DNA of 64,000 bases from Euryodendron excelsum (GCA_033060915.1 CM065379.1:34263318-34327317); one strand, 5' to 3'; counted from the stretch's first letter, positions 12,701-25,639 are shown. Numbers and translations are program-made. Notes: generated from the letters alone by a model not told the origin.

Positions 12701-13839
12701 TGTTGAGTTTTGAAAATCTTAAATTTGAAAATCTATGATTTTATGTAGAAAAAGGGTTTTGGTAATCTATGATTTAAGGCAAAATAGGAACTCATGATTT
12801 TAAGAAAGGAATTAGGATTTTCTAATCATGGATTCTAGGGTTTTGACTTGGACTTCAAGAAAAGAGTTTTTGGAAAGTAGTTCTTTGAAAGGAGCTTTTT
12901 GGGAAGTGGATTTGTAAAAACTATTTGGAAAGAGGTTTGAATATAGACTTTTGCAAGTCTCTTAAGTATCTCACTTTCCTAAAACGATTATAACCATGAA
13001 AAGGTTAGAACCATTCTAGGGTTGTGATTTTGACAATAACTAGGGTTAGAAATATGGATCATAATGATCACATTAGATATAACACTTTCCTAAAACAACC
13101 CTAACCATGGAATGGCTAGAATCATCTTAGAATTGTGATTTTGATAAAAACAATTTAGGTTTAAACCCAAAATTTAGACCATGATGGTCACATTGAATAT
13201 AACACTTTCCTAAAACAACCATAACCATGGAATGGCTAGAATCATCTTAGGAGTGTATTTTGAAAACAAGTTTGAAAGAAAAAAATTTTGAATGCAATGT
13301 ATGAACATGATAACCACAATGTAATAGGGTCGTGAACATACAAGGTTAGGCTTCACCACATAATCAAGGGGGCCAAACCCACACCGTCTTAGGTCAAATT
13401 TGAATAAAGCCCCCAACACGGTGACCTTCAACAATTCTTTCTAGGCATGAACATGAGAGTCCCTTGTTTCAAGCATGTAAGAAGAGGAGGTAGAAGATAG
13501 GGATTAAAATAGAAGAAAACCCAAGTGAGCTAGGAGAGAGAAGATTGAGGGGGGATTGCATAAACTAAACCGAAAACCTACCCTATCTTGTTCTTGCTTT
13601 GATTGTTTTGTTTGCTTTACTTTGAGAGCTTTGAAGATGTAGCACTTGGTCTTCAATAGATGTTTGAAGACTTGTATTCAACTGTATAAGGTGTATCGAG
13701 GCTAGGGTTTATGTGTATGGAGGCTAGGGTTTGAAGAGGCTAGAGAGAATTAGGGTTTTGAAAGAATTCGAGCCTGTTTTAGAGAGGCAAAGTTTCTAGA
13801 CTGAGGTTACAGACCCAGAATAAATAGGGGAAGGCTCTG

Positions 13840-13940
13840 TATTTATAGGTAAACTGAACAGGAACTACTGCCTGTTGTAGTGGCGCTAGTGTAAATTTAT
13901 CCTTGGTGCCATTCCTAGTGGTGTCAGGCCAGCCTATCTA
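13840..13940 (-). promoter_or_regulatory. R1 LTR promoter, decayed (minus strand)
   Basis: TATTTATA at 13840-13847 is TATAAATA on the minus strand. To its right, the upstream side for this LTR, are remnants of the palindromic units (GTGGCGCTAG, GGTGCCATTCCTAGTGGTGTC) with several C-to-T or G-to-A changes. The hairpins are clearly more decayed than in S1, S3 or S5. Confidence 0.5.
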
Positions 13941-15498
13941 GAAAACTTTTAAGGTGGCAAGAAACGGATTTTTGACCCTTGTGTTGCGAGGTAGAAGATT
14001 TGGGCGCCTGTCCTAGTGACTACCATGCAATTTTTAGCTTGGCTCTATTAGGAGTGACTTTGAAAAGTCCTAGAATGATTCGAAAATTTTTAAGTGACCA
14101 AACTTAGCCGAGAATAGATGGGAACCCTTAAAAGAGTATCTCGGTTGTAACGGGCTTGAGAAACAATGTTGGAATAGTTGAAAAAGTCGACTGGCCTGTT
14201 TGGGGCAAAACGGTCACTTGAATTGGGGAAACACCGGAATGCACCTGAAATGACCCGTGAGAAGGCTTGAAGGATGGAAACACTAGGAACAGTGTTCCAA
14301 GAGAATATCGATTTGATACCTAGAGCCAGTATGATTGGAGAAGACGACTGATCAACTAGGGACAAAATGGCCATTTTGCACTTAGCTTACTAGAATAGAC
14401 TTAGAATGGTTCAAAAAGGTACTAGAAGATTGGGAATGCTATTGGAAGCATCCTTGGAAGGTCACCGATTTGATACCCAGAGTCGGTGTAATTCCCGAAG
14501 GTCATCAGATGTCTAGGGGCAAAATGGTTATCTTGATCAGATGCTCTTAGAATCGATCCGGAAGTGACTGGAAAACACTTGAACGTGCTAGATTATCCTT
14601 AGGACAATCTTAGAAGGATGGAATTACCGCTCTAAAGAATTAGGTACTTTCTCGATAAGCACATCGAAAGGGCCCAATGGGCAATTATGTCATTTTTAAC
14701 CACAGCGGGCTAGCAGGCATTGGTATTGACCTAGGTTTTGAGTGTTTTCACCACTCTGACGGTGTGTGATGAGTTAGTTTTCAAAGGCATCCCATCCTTC
14801 GGTAAACGTGTCATGGCAAGGAGGCGTGTTGGGTCCTATGACATAGGAGATTTGTTGGCAATTCCTGATGTTGACCTATTTACAAGTGTTTCCATCACTC
14901 TAACAGTCGTGATGTTTATGAGTGTTTCCATCACTCTGATGGTGTGCGTTCATTTCAGAGACTGCCTGATCTCAAGAAGTTGTTGAATGGTCTTATTATC
15001 TCAAGGCCTTAGGTATTTTCCCGGTTGAAGTGTCGGATAGCAGACATTCTACGTGGCAGGCTAGCATGTGCCAAAAGTGAACCGCTTTACCATCTCAGGA
15101 ACTTGGGTTTTGTCTCGATCGGTAGGCTTGAAGGAACTTACCGTTCCGAGGAATTTTCTTAAAAAAACATATTGTGCTGGATGGACTTATTGTCTGAGAG
15201 ATTAACTTTCTAGAAAGATGTGTCGTATTGATTTTGATTAGTCTGGATTAGAATTGGAATTGGAATTGGAATTGAGGTTGAAATACGAACTTACCGTCTT
15301 TAGGAAGACATGCCAACTAGAATTGGATCGAGCAATGCTCTAAGGGTATTTTGGTCATTTTACAAGGCCCACAAAGTGGATAATTGACTAGATTGAGTCT
15401 GGAAAGCCAGTCTGGGCTTGAATGTATTTATTTCAGTTTGAATGTGAGTCCGGTTGAGCTAAAGATTGCCGAGTGAGCAAAAATGGGGGTGCTTACAG

Positions 15499-15530
15499 TT
15501 GCTCCTCTTTTTCTGTCTTTGCTTGTCGAA
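15499..15530 (-). other. R1 polypurine tract (minus strand)
   Basis: On the minus strand this reads CAAAGACAGAAAAAGAGGAG followed by CAAC and then the LTR start TGTAAGCACCCC. It matches the tract before the F 3' LTR at 46111-46134. A purine tract abutting the LTR start is the plus-strand priming site of LTR retrotransposons and fixes R1 orientation as minus. Confidence 0.75.
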
Positions 15531-18202
15531 GGCTGAAAATGATAAAGTAAGGTCTCATGTTGATCGCAAGGTAATTGGAGGGATTAGAAGTTGAAGGGGA
15601 ATTTTGATTTGAAAACTAGATTGTTTGGACTTTTAAAATCGGGAATTTGAAAACTTGATTTTGAAATTGAAGTTGATTGTTTTGAAATGATTTTGAAATT
15701 GCTTTTCTGAAATGGATTGATTTAGATTTGAATTGAAAGAGTTTGGAAAAATTTGAAACTTGGAAGGAAACTTTAGAGAAAAAGGATTGAAAACCCAGAA
15801 ATTTGACTTGAAACGGAGCTTTTGAAAGGGAAAGCCCGGGAAACCGGAGACTTGCATAGAACTTGAACTTTTTAAAGGAAAAAGTTTTAAAACCTTGGAA
15901 ATTAAACTTTTTGAAGGAAAAAGTTTTAGAAAATCGAGATTGATTTGAAACAAACTTTTTGAAAGAAAAAGTTTAGAAAACCTAGAATTTGATCTTGAAT
16001 TGAATATTTTTGAAGGAGAAAAGTTTAGAAAACTAGAATTGATTTTGAGTTGAAACTTTTTGAAGGAAAAAGTTTTAAAACCGATTAATTTGATTTGGAC
16101 GAATTTTTTGAAGGGAAAATTTAGAAAATATTGAATTAGATTTGAACGAACATTTTAAAGGAAAAAGTTTTAAAATTGATTAATTTGATTTGAACGAACT
16201 TTTTGAAAGAAAAAGTTAGAAAATCTTGAATTGGATTTGAACGAACTTTTTGTAGGGAAAAGTTAGAAAATCGTAAATTGGATTTGAATGCACTTTTTTA
16301 AGGAAAAAGTTTTAAAACCAATTGATTTGATTTGAATGAACTTTTTGAAGGAAAAAGTTAGAAAACCTTGAATTGGATTTGAATGCACTTTTTGTAGGAA
16401 AATTTTTTTAAAACCGAGATTGATTTGAAACAAACTTTTTGGAGGAAAAAGTTAGAAAACTATTTTGACTTGAAACTTGGAAAAAATGTGTAAGAAATTT
16501 ATTTTGTGTAGTAAAATGTGTAGAACATTCATTTTGACTCAAGATTGGAAATTTCTGGAGGCAAAATGTATAGAAAATTCATTTTGACTCAACACTTGAA
16601 AGTTCGGTTTTGAAAGATAAAACGTGTAAAGAATTCTTTTTTAACTTGAAATTTGAATTTTTTTTTAAAAACTTTTGAACTTGATGGTGTTTTGAATTTT
16701 GACATAAAGCGTCAGCTTTTGCTTTTGAAATCGATTTCAAATTGAAAGTTGAAACTTTCAGGAAAATCTTAGAAGTCTTTTGGATTTGAAAATTCATTTT
16801 GACTTTTGAAAGAAAGGAGGAGCTTTGATCTCTTGAATTTGAAACTTTTTGTAGAAATAGTTTTGAAAGCAATTTTGGAGTTTTAAGAACTGATTTTTGA
16901 AATTAACAGAAATCGATTTTGGAATTGAAACCCCTTCTTTTGAACATTTTTTAATTTGAGAGAAAGTAAGGGCTTTCATCTTGGAAATTCTGATTTGATT
17001 AAGTAATAATTGTACCTTCACCTTGAGCGTGGGGTGCCATGAGAAATTGCTTCATGCTTGTGATACTTTTGTCTTGGAGTTTGAAGGTAAGGTCATTTGT
17101 TTGTCTTTGCTTGAGATCTCTTGAGATTGAATTGCATGATGTTGACTTGACTGTTGTGTTCTGATTTTGGCAGGTATGATAGGATTTTTGTTAATATGTC
17201 TCTAGAGGGATTTTGCTTCTTGAATTTGAACACTTTGAGTTGATCTGTGGATGGAGTGAAGTCTTTTTTGAAAAGTTCGAGGCATCTAGAAGGTCAATTG
17301 GCTAGTTCTTCTTGAATGGATCCATTGGTCTAAAATTGAATGTGAGGTGTAGGATGGGCCATCGCCCCAGTTTTCATGGTTTGGAAAAGGGTTGTTCAAA
17401 GTTGATTGGGAGGTCGAGGGTGGGTCGTTACCCCATTCTTTATTTCTTGCCGGTTATGGAGGGCAGGATCATGACTTAGGCTATCGGGGTCGGCTCCATT
17501 GGTTGAGGGGAGTAGTTTAGGAGTGGCATAGATAGTTTAATCTCTTATCCAAAAGTGTTGTAGATAGTTTAGGCTCTTATCTAGGAGCTGTGCTGACTTG
17601 CTGGTTAAGTTAAAATTAGTTGCCCTAGGTTGATTTGCAAAAGATCTGGTAGTGTGTTAGAGATCAAAAGATTGAGACATTGGGATCATTGAGCTATGTA
17701 GTGCACAAGGACACGCCTTATGGAGTTAGAGAATTGCTTTGATGATGATTGGATGGTGTGGTTTGCTAAAATAGACTTCTTGTGAGTTAAGCTGTGCTAG
17801 AGACTTTGGGCTTTTGACTTGCCTTAGTTGGGTTGTACTCTAGATGGTTGGATGCTTATGGATAACTAGATGTATATGGACAACTGGATGTTCTGAATTG
17901 CTAGGTGTTTTGAATTGCTGGATGCTTTGGGTAGTTGAATACTCTGGAAGGCTGTGTATTTAAATTTGTCAGGTTGCAACATCGGGATGTTGGGCTTGAA
18001 GACACCTCGAGACCTAAGAAAACTTAGGGAAATCCCTCTTGAACTTGTACCTATCTCAGTATTTTGTAGGCAATATCAAGATGTAATAGACTAATCTTTA
18101 ATAAATGAATTAAGATATTCATGCCTATTACTTTGCCATGCTGAGTTTATAAATTTGTTACCAATGTAGGTTTCCAACAAGTTGGCACCTCTTGACCCAT
18201 TG
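15531..18202 (-). mobile_element. R1 internal region, purine-tract-proximal part
   Basis: Non-coding 3' region of R1. About 15620-16480 is a degenerate tandem array of an about 47-60 base unit built on GAACTTTTTGAAGGAAAAAG and TTAGAAAAC...TTGGATTTGAA. 16480-17000 has longer related units. A stretch near 17340-17450 (GGCCATCGCCCCAG and neighbours) matches, in reverse, 43690-43830 of F, so both belong to the same superfamily. No gag, protease, RT or integrase similarity is visible. The open frames at 15633-15953 and 16579-17021 are products of the repeats. Confidence 0.65.
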
Positions 18203-18376
18203 TTGAGTGTAAGCACCCCATTTTTGACCGCTCGACAGTCTACACTCCGTCCAGACTTGTTTTCAAGTCATTGTGGTCGTATTCCAATCAAAATCGATTT
18301 TCTAAGTCCAAATCCCGTCTGTCCATCACTTTGCGGGCCCACCAGGCCCAAATAGAGGTACAATGACCAAAATGCC

Positions 18377-18857
18377 TTTAGGGGCATTGTCCTTTCCAAT
18401 TCCAATCCCTCTCTCGAGACAGTTTATTCCTCGAGATGGTTCCAATCAGGCACGTCTTTTCGAAGACGGTAAGTCCCCTTTCCAATCCCTCTCCCGAGAC
18501 AGTTTATTCCTCGAGACGGTTCTAATCAGGCACGTCTTTTCGAAGACGGTAAGTCCCCTTTCCAATCCCTCTCTCGAGACAGTTTATTCCTAGAGACGGT
18601 TTCAATCCAGGCACGTCTTTTTGGAGACGGTAAATCCTCTTTCCAATCCCTCTCTCGAGATAGTTTATTCCTTGAGACAGTTCCAATCCAAGCATGTCTT
18701 TTCAAAGACGGTAAGTCCCCTTTCCAATCCCTCTCTCGAGACAGTTTACTCCTCGAGACGGTTCCAACCCAGGCACGTCTTTTCGGAGACGGTAAGTCCC
18801 CTTTCCAATCCCTCTCTCGAGACAGTTTATTCCTCGAGACGGTTCTAATCAAGGCCC
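18377..18857 (+). repeat. 81-bp tandem array in S3 U3
   Basis: About six copies of a unit containing GCACGTCTTTTCGAAGACGG, CCTTTCCAATCCCTCTC and CGAGACAGTTTATTCCTCGA. The anchor CACGTCTTTT recurs at 18451, 18531, 18612, 18693 and 18774, giving steps of 80-81. Because 81 is 27 codons, several frames on both strands stay open with 27-residue repeats (18363-18593, 18526-18852, 18621-18848); these are not genes. The same unit occurs three times in S5 at 31911-32110 in reverse, with 80-base steps. Confidence 0.85.
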
Positions 18858-18879
18858 CTTTAGTAACTTCCCGAGAATG

Positions 18880-19340
18880 CTACTTATAGTATTCTTAACC
18901 TTCTTCTATCCTTCCAAATCATTTTGAGTCAGTTCCGGCCAACCCGGTACAAAATGACCGTTTTGCCCCTGGTGGGCCGATCTCCTTTTTCGACCAAACC
19001 GGCTCTGGGTATCAAACCGGTAATCCTCTGAGATTACTTCTTATGGTATTCTCAACCTTCTTCTATCCTTCCGGATCATTCCGAGTCAATTCCAGCCAAC
19101 CCGGTACAAAATGACCGTTTTGCCCCTGGTGGGCTGGTCTCCTTTTTCGACCACACCGGCTCTGGGTATCAAATCGGTAATCCTCTGAGATTACTTCTTA
19201 TAGTATTCTCAACCATCCTCTATCCTTCCGGATCATTCCGAGTCAGTTCTGGGAAACCCGGTGCGAAATGACCGTTTTGCCCCTAGTGAGCCGGTCACCT
19301 CTTCTGACCACACCGGCTCTGGGTATCAAACCAGAAACCT
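18880..19340 (+). repeat. 157-bp tandem array in S3 U3
   Basis: Three copies of a unit with the landmarks CTATCCTTCC, GTACAAAATGACCGTTTTGC, CGACCACACCGGCTCTGGG and TATCAAACCGGTAATCC, recurring in steps of about 157-158. The reverse-oriented counterpart in S5 (about 31150-31620) also has three to four copies. The other LTRs carry single, more diverged units. Confidence 0.8.
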
Positions 19341-19689
19341 TTGGAAACATTCTAAATAATGTTTTCAAATCCCAAGTCTTCTTCAGGGACAGTCCAAGTC
19401 TGTCCCGGCAGCTTCTCGATCTGATTGACCGTTTTGCCCCTAAAGGCCCGACAACCCTTCTGACACATCTTGTCCTCATTTTTCAATTCAAATACCTCCG
19501 CGACACTATTCTAAGTGTTCCTGCTCTTTTCCGACCTTCTGGGTCATTTCCGGCCTCTTCAAGTCGTTCTCGGACTTTCCAAAGTCACTCTTAGTAAAGC
19601 TAGGCTAAAAATTGCATGGTAGTCACTAGTACAGGCGCCCAAATCTAGTCAAAGATACGTTGCTTGCCGACCTTAAATATTTCCTAAAT

Positions 19690-19814
19690 GGCTGGCGCCA
19701 CTACTAGTGGCGCCAAGCCAAAAAATGGCCTGGCGCCACTTTTAGTGGCGCTAGTGTAAAGTTTGGCCTGGCGCCACTGCAACAGGCGCCAGTGTTGTCC
19801 AACCTTTATAAATA
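19690..19814 (+). promoter_or_regulatory. S3 LTR promoter: triple palindrome plus TATA box
   Basis: Perfect hairpin TGGCGCCACTA / TAGTGGCGCCA (19693-19703 and 19705-19715, 1-base loop), then AAGCCAAAAAATGGCCT (a GCC..GGC stem over an A-run), then TGGCGCCACTTTTAGTGGCGC and TGGCGCCACTGCAACAGGCGCC. TATAAATA follows at 19807-19814. AAACCCTAG motifs in the leader lie near 19897, 19925 and 19942. Confidence 0.7.
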
Positions 19815-22800
19815 CAGAGCCTCTTTTAGCGTGAAAAGGATGCGTAAACTCAGTTTAAAAATCCTATATTTAAATATACAAAGCTCGAGCACCTCTTAAA
19901 CCCTAGCTTCCCTAGATTTTCCAAACCCTAGCCACCATACACTAAACCCTAGCCTTTTATACACTCATACACACTTCCATACACTCATACACTAGCCTTC
20001 AACCCTCTTTTGAAGACTTGAAGAGTTGCCTTCTGAAGTTTGAAGATTGAAGACAACTCTTGAAGATTGAAGACGAAGATCAAGATCGAGACCAAAGAAA
20101 GCAAAGTGCGCAAAATAAACAAGATACAAGGTAGGTTCTCTATTTAAATTTCCGCACTTCCCCCTCTTTCTTCTCTCTCCTAACCCACTTGGGTTCTCTT
20201 CTATTTTAATCCCCCATCTCTTTTCCCCTTTTCTTTGCATGCTTGAAACAAGGAGATTCCCGATCCATGTGTAGGATTGGGCTATTGGAGAGTCACTGTG
20301 TCGGGGGCTTTCTTCTAGTCTAACCAGAGACCACGTGGGTCCGGCCCTCTTGATTATGTGGTGAAGCCTTAACCTTGTATGTTCACGACCCCAAAATTGC
20401 ATTGTGCATATCATGGTCTTGCATCTTCCAAAAATCGTTTTCGAAGTTGTTTTCAAAATCGTTTTTAAACTTGTTTTCAAAATTGCATCAAAATCTCTTT
20501 TTCAAAACGTGTTTTCAAAACCACAATCCTAGGGTGATTCTAGCTTTTCCATGGCTAGGGTTGCTTTAGGAAAGTAGTACATTCAAAGTAACCAATATGG
20601 TCCACATTTGCAAATCTTGTTGTTTTCAAAACCGCTTTCCTAAAGTGGTTCTAGCTATCTTAGGGTTAGAATTGCTTTAGGAAAGTGAGATGTTTTTATA
20701 CTTTCCAAAAAGCTCTCTTTTCAAAAATCCCTTCCTAAAAATCTCTTTTTCAACATACTTCCCAAAAATTCTTCTTTCCAAAATTGTTTTCAAAAACTCT
20801 TTTCAAAAATCTATTTTTTAAAACCTCCTTTTTCAGCTCCTTTCCAAAATGCACTCTTCAAAGTCCACTTTCCAAAAACGTTCACTAGATCTCTTTCCTA
20901 GAAAAACACTCCCTAAAAATCTTTCTTAAAAACTCTCTCCAACAATCCCCTTCCAAAAATCTTTCTAAAAACTTTCTTTCCAAAATCTTTCCTCTAGAAA
21001 CTCCTCTCTAGGATTCCCTTCTAAAAATCTTCGTTTCTAAAAACTCTCTTTCCAAAATTTTTCCTCTAGAAACTCCTCTCTAGGATTTCCTTCCAAAATC
21101 CTCGTTTCCAAAAAAACGCTTTCTAAAAACTCTTTTCTCAGAGCCCAAGTCAAGCCTTAGAACTCACGATTAGAAAACCCTAATTTTCTTCCCAAAAACA
21201 TGATTTTCAAACCTTGCCCCAAACCTAAGTTTCCAAAATCTCTCGTTTTCTACATCCAAACTATACACATTTCCAAAACCTCTTTTCTACGTCAAAATTT
21301 TACATTTCCAAATCTAGGGTTTCTAGAACTTCCCTTTCCAAATCTTTGACCAAATCCAATTTTCCCGTTTAGGAAACTAGATCTAATCCTCCGTTTTTGG
21401 AAACAAAATCAAACCTTTTTCTTTTAGAAGCCAAATTTAATCGCTTCCTAATCCAAATCTTTCATAATTCAACTCCTTCCTAATTTCCTACCTTCCTAAA
21501 CCATAAGTTTCCTAAACCTAAACTTCAAATCTTTCCTTAAATTTCAAAATCCAAATCTTTCCCCAATCGAATCCTTCCTAATCTTCTCATTTCCTAAATC
21601 TTAAGTTTCCAAAATTGAACATAAAAATCTTTCCTAAAATCCTAAAATTCAACCCTTTTCTAATTCTACCCTCTTTCAAATCTTAGCTTTTCAAACCTTT
21701 TCTAGATTCAAACCTTTCCTAGTTTCAAGATTTTCTAAAATTCAAACTCTAAAACTTTCTAAATCTTAAACTTTCTAAACTTCAAATCTTTCCAAATCCA
21801 AAACTTTCTAAACTTAAAACTTTCTTATTTTCAAAACTTCTTTATTTTCAAAACCTTTCTTAAAATGAAACTTTCTTAATTCAAAACTTTCTTAATTCAA
21901 ACCTTTTCTAAATCTTTTCTAATTTTAAATCTTTCTAAAATTCTAAGCTTTCCAAATTCAAAACTTTCCTAACTTGAAACTTTCCAAATTCTAAACCTTT
22001 CTTAATCTAAACTTTTCCTAATTCAAAACATTTCTAAATTTAACACTTTCCTATTTCAAAACCTTTCTTAAAATGAAACTTTCCAATTTTCAAAACTTCC
22101 CTATTTCAAAACATTCCAAATTCGAAATTTTCCTAAGTTGAAACTTTCCTAATTCCAAAGCTTTCCTAAAATGACACTTTCCTAATTCGAAACTTTCCTA
22201 ATCCGAATCCTTCCTAATTCCAAGCTTTTCTAATCTTCCAAATCCAATCTTCAAGTCAATTCTTTTTTAAAACCTTTCTAAGTCAAATCCCATCTTTCTT
22301 TTCTAAGTACTCTCTTTCCTAAGTCTAGGTTTCCTAAACCAAGTATTTCAAAATCAAATCTTCCAATCAAAGTTCAATTTCTCAATCTTCCAATTCAATT
22401 TCCAATTCAACTACTTTTTCAAATCAAACATTCTATTTTCAATCAAACTCTTGTCCGAATTACAATTGACCTGATTCCTCCAAAAAGATACGTAGGCAAC
22501 CCTCATGGGTGCGGTCATAATTTCTTTCAAATTTCAAACTCCTCCACATTTCTCAAATCTCAAATTCCAATCTATTTTCAAAATTTCAATTTCAAATTTC
22601 TATTTTCAAATTTCTATTTCTAGTTTCTCAAACTTTCCAATTTCAAATTTATTTCCAAATCAAATCAATTTCAAATCAGTCTATTTCCAAATCTATTTTT
22701 CAATTCTCTTTTCTTACACGTGCATATCATGCATCATGTTAGTTTCTTTTTAAACATTGTTTTTCAAAGTGGATAGAATTGAACAATCGTTAGTTAAAGA

Positions 22801-23269
22801 CTCTTATAGGTGAATCTAGGGTAGATTGACATGTAGGTACCGAATGGGTGGGGTATGGTGATGGCTTAGTGCGTCTTCCCTACACGTAACCAACCTCCGA
22901 ACCTAGAATCACTGATTTCAAAGACCAAAAACGGAGTTATTTTAAAAAATGGGCTTAATATTTTCCAAAGGTTACCAAACAACCTGTTTTCCTAAAAACC
23001 CTCTCTTGAGGAGATATTTTCAAAATCGTTTTCCAAAAATCCTAAGTGTAGTTTTCGGATTATTCTTAGTTTTTAGGTGACCTAACTCATCTTAATCAAG
23101 TTAGGTGGTGACTCCAAATCTTTTTCCAAAAGCCCTTTATTCAAATCAAAATTTTCAATTTAAACCTAGTCGCACTCATTCTTCTAGGAGGGTGAGTTCT
23201 AACGACAGAGTATAGTATTTTTCCTGCTTGTGTGAGTATTCCTCGAGTGCGAAAAGTCTAGGCGCGACA

Positions 23270-23912
23270 TTGAGGTGTGAGATTTTACTGCTTTTCTAAG
23301 GCCTGTTTTGTCGATGCTGCTTGGATTGTTGCTCGGGAGAATTGGCTTTTTTCTTTTTTCTTTTTTCTCTCATTTAAACCATTCCTGTCATCCGTTCCCT
23401 TACAGGTTTTCACTAATACCGGTTCTACCATTTTTGCACGTCAATGCCCATTTTGGGGTTTTCACTGTGTCGGTAGTTTTGTATCTTGCCATGACCTTAC
23501 TCTTTTACTCATAGTGCCCTGAAGGGTTTTACTATGTCCTCAGGCCATGTTTTTTCTTTTGATTTCTCTCGTTAATGGCGATGACGATGACCCATTGCTT
23601 AATGAGAATAGGAGTGTTGAGTGCTTTGATTCGAAAGAATGATTTGATGATGAAAGTTATTGCTAAAGTCGCTACTTTGGTTGACGACTGTTGATATTAC
23701 TTTTGACATTGAGCCTAGAGTTGAGTTAAAACTTATATTGGATAGAGTATTTTCTAGCGTAATCATCTTTCTTTGAAGAGCAATGATAACAATGACGGAT
23801 CTGAAAGGTCTTTATTTTGGACTGTAATGTAGGCTTGGTTATAGGATATTTGAAATGCAGGGATAAAGGCTAAAAATATTTTGCTTTTACTTGACTTTTT
23901 AAGATCTATAAT
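23270..23912 (-). mobile_element. R1 internal region, continued after S3
   Basis: Begins with the second TTGAG copy and continues the R1 internal DNA up to the R2 terminus at 23913. It contains a T/C-rich tract (about 23348-23380). A TACTATGTCCTCAGGCCAT stretch near 23530 resembles CACTATGTCCTCAAGGTC near 56710, next to the integrase remains of R3, so this is probably also 3'-untranslated element DNA. Open frames at 23277-23522 have no recognisable domain. There is no PBS before 23913, so the rest of R1 lies elsewhere or has been lost. Confidence 0.5.
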
Positions 23913-25639
23913 TGTTGCATCCCGATTTTTAACCAAACCTTCTTGGTTCAAGAAAAAGCACGGTATTCTCTTGTTAGAACTTATCCTTCTAGAAGGATGA
24001 GTGCAACTGGTTTTGATCTTGAAATTGACTTAAACAAGAGCTTTTGGAAAAAGTTTGGAGTTACCACCCAACATAGTTAAAGATGGTGTTAGGTCACTTA
24101 AAACTAAGTATAATCCGAAGACTAAACTTAGGTCTTTCGAAATTATTTTGAAAATGTCATTGTTAAGAAGGTTAGTTTTGGAAAAGAGGTTTTTAGTAAT
24201 CTTTTAAAATGTTTTAAAGCCCTTTTGAAAACATTACTTCGGATTGGTCTTGTAAAAACAGTGATTCTAGATTCAGAAGTTGGTTACGTGTAAGGAAGAC
24301 ATTCTAAGATCATCACCCGACCCTGCCGTTTCGGTACCTACATGTCTAATCACCCTTAATTCACTCTCTTGAATAACCAGTTATTAATATCCACTTTAGA
24401 ATTTTGAAAAATAGGTTTAGGCATCACTTTTTGGATGAATGATACATGATGCATGTTTAGAAAAGTTGTTTGAAAATATGAAAGTTTTGAAGGGATTTGA
24501 GACAGAAATCTTAAATTAATAGAAACTTTTAAAAAGGGAACTTGGGTTGAAATAAAGGTTATGACCACACCATTTTAGGTTACCTACGTATCTCACTTGG
24601 TGAGAATCAGATCATTCGTAGTTCGGGCAAGGGCCCGATAGAAAAGAGGCACATTGGGGCCTTTGAAATACTTTGAAGATACATTGAGATCTTTAGAAAG
24701 GTTTGAAGATGCTTTGAGGTTTTTCAAAAAAGAGAACTTAAGAGTTTAGAAAAATGCCTTTGAAATAGGACTTGAGATGTTTGAAGTATTTTTAAAATCG
24801 GGGTTGAAGATGATTTTAAATATTTTTGAAGTTAATTCAATAGAGTTTTTAAATGTTTTTGAAACAACTCAAGGGTGTTTTAGAAATGCTTTGAAACAAC
24901 TCAAGGGAGTTTTGGAAAGGTTTTGAAGTCTTATTTTGAAAACTTTGGAGGTAGAGTTTGGATTAAAAATGTTCTTGTGACCTTGTCTTCGAAAAGCTTT
25001 TGAAAGTAGCTTTGAATACCTTATGAAAGGTATGTTTAATGTTTCATCACCTTTAAGAGGTTAGTCATTGAAGAACTAAACCCTTTTAGGACTATGAGTT
25101 TTGAAAACATATTTGGAAAAAGGGCTAGAGACTTCCTATTGGTTTCTAACACTGTAGGGTCATAGAATCCTTATTGAATATCTCACTTATACTTGAATAA
25201 TCTGAACCATAGAAGGATTAGGATTGCTTCAAGAATGTGATGTTTTAAAAAGACCTTTAAAAAAGGTTTTTGAAAAGCATTTAGGGTTTGACACCCTATA
25301 TGGACCTTAGGAGGCCACACTTGATGTGTCACTTCTTCTAAGAAAACCTTAACCGTGAGAGGGTTAAGATCACCTTAGAGTTGTGAGTTGTGAAATCACT
25401 TTTAAAATAGCTTGTAGGAATGGTAAGTGTCTAGCCATTTTTGTCAAGACAAGTTTAAGATAACTTTTTTGGAAGCATTTTTGAAGATAGTGTACGAGAA
25501 TATTTGAAAAGATTTTGAAGTTGATTTTTGAAATCTCAAGAGAGTAGAATCTTTTTAAAAGTATGCTATGACTATGGTTTTGAATTGAAAGATTATTTGA
25601 AAATGGGTCCTTGAATTGGAACCTTGAAGCTTACTAACC

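Larger units (their letters stand above)
6829..15498 (-). mobile_element. R1: 3' LTR (minus strand) of giant-LTR Ty3/gypsy-like element, split by S1
   Basis: On the plus strand it begins TGTCGTGC (reverse complement of the LTR 3' end) and ends GGGGGTGCTTACA (reverse complement of the LTR start). It is immediately followed at 15499 by the reversed purine tract, which shows that this is a 3' LTR in minus orientation. Without S1 and one TSD copy it is about 4.13 kb. It carries the same landmarks as the other LTRs: the GGAGTCGCCACC motif (6973-6984), the conserved ACGTAGGCAACC block (near 7413-7446), U5 rich in TTTGAAA/TTAGAAAG-type degenerate repeats, a reversed TATAAATA at 13840-13847 and, beyond it, decayed GGCGCC-type palindromes (about 13870-13940). 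Only one CpG of the terminal CGCG remains. Confidence 0.85.
18208..23269 (+). mobile_element. S3: solo giant LTR (5062 bp), TSD TTGAG
   Basis: Starts TGTAAGCACCCC, ends CTAGGCGCGACA, flanked by TTGAG at 18203-18207 and 23270-23274. There is no PBS or purine tract at either side, so it is a solo LTR inside R1 internal DNA. It is the best-preserved copy for reading LTR anatomy: an 81-base tandem array, a 157-base tandem array, GGCGCC palindromes, TATAAATA at 19807-19814, telo-box leader, U5 simple-repeat tract (20700-22400), the conserved ACGTAGGCAACC block (about 22487-22517) and the GGTGRCGACTCC motif near 23104. Confidence 0.93.

Noticed and set aside
19992..20480. 162-codon minus-strand ORF in S3
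   Set aside because: Lies in the LTR leader antisense to LTR transcription, with parts repeated as chance open frames at 30010-30228 of S5. It follows LTR conservation rather than any recognisable protein.
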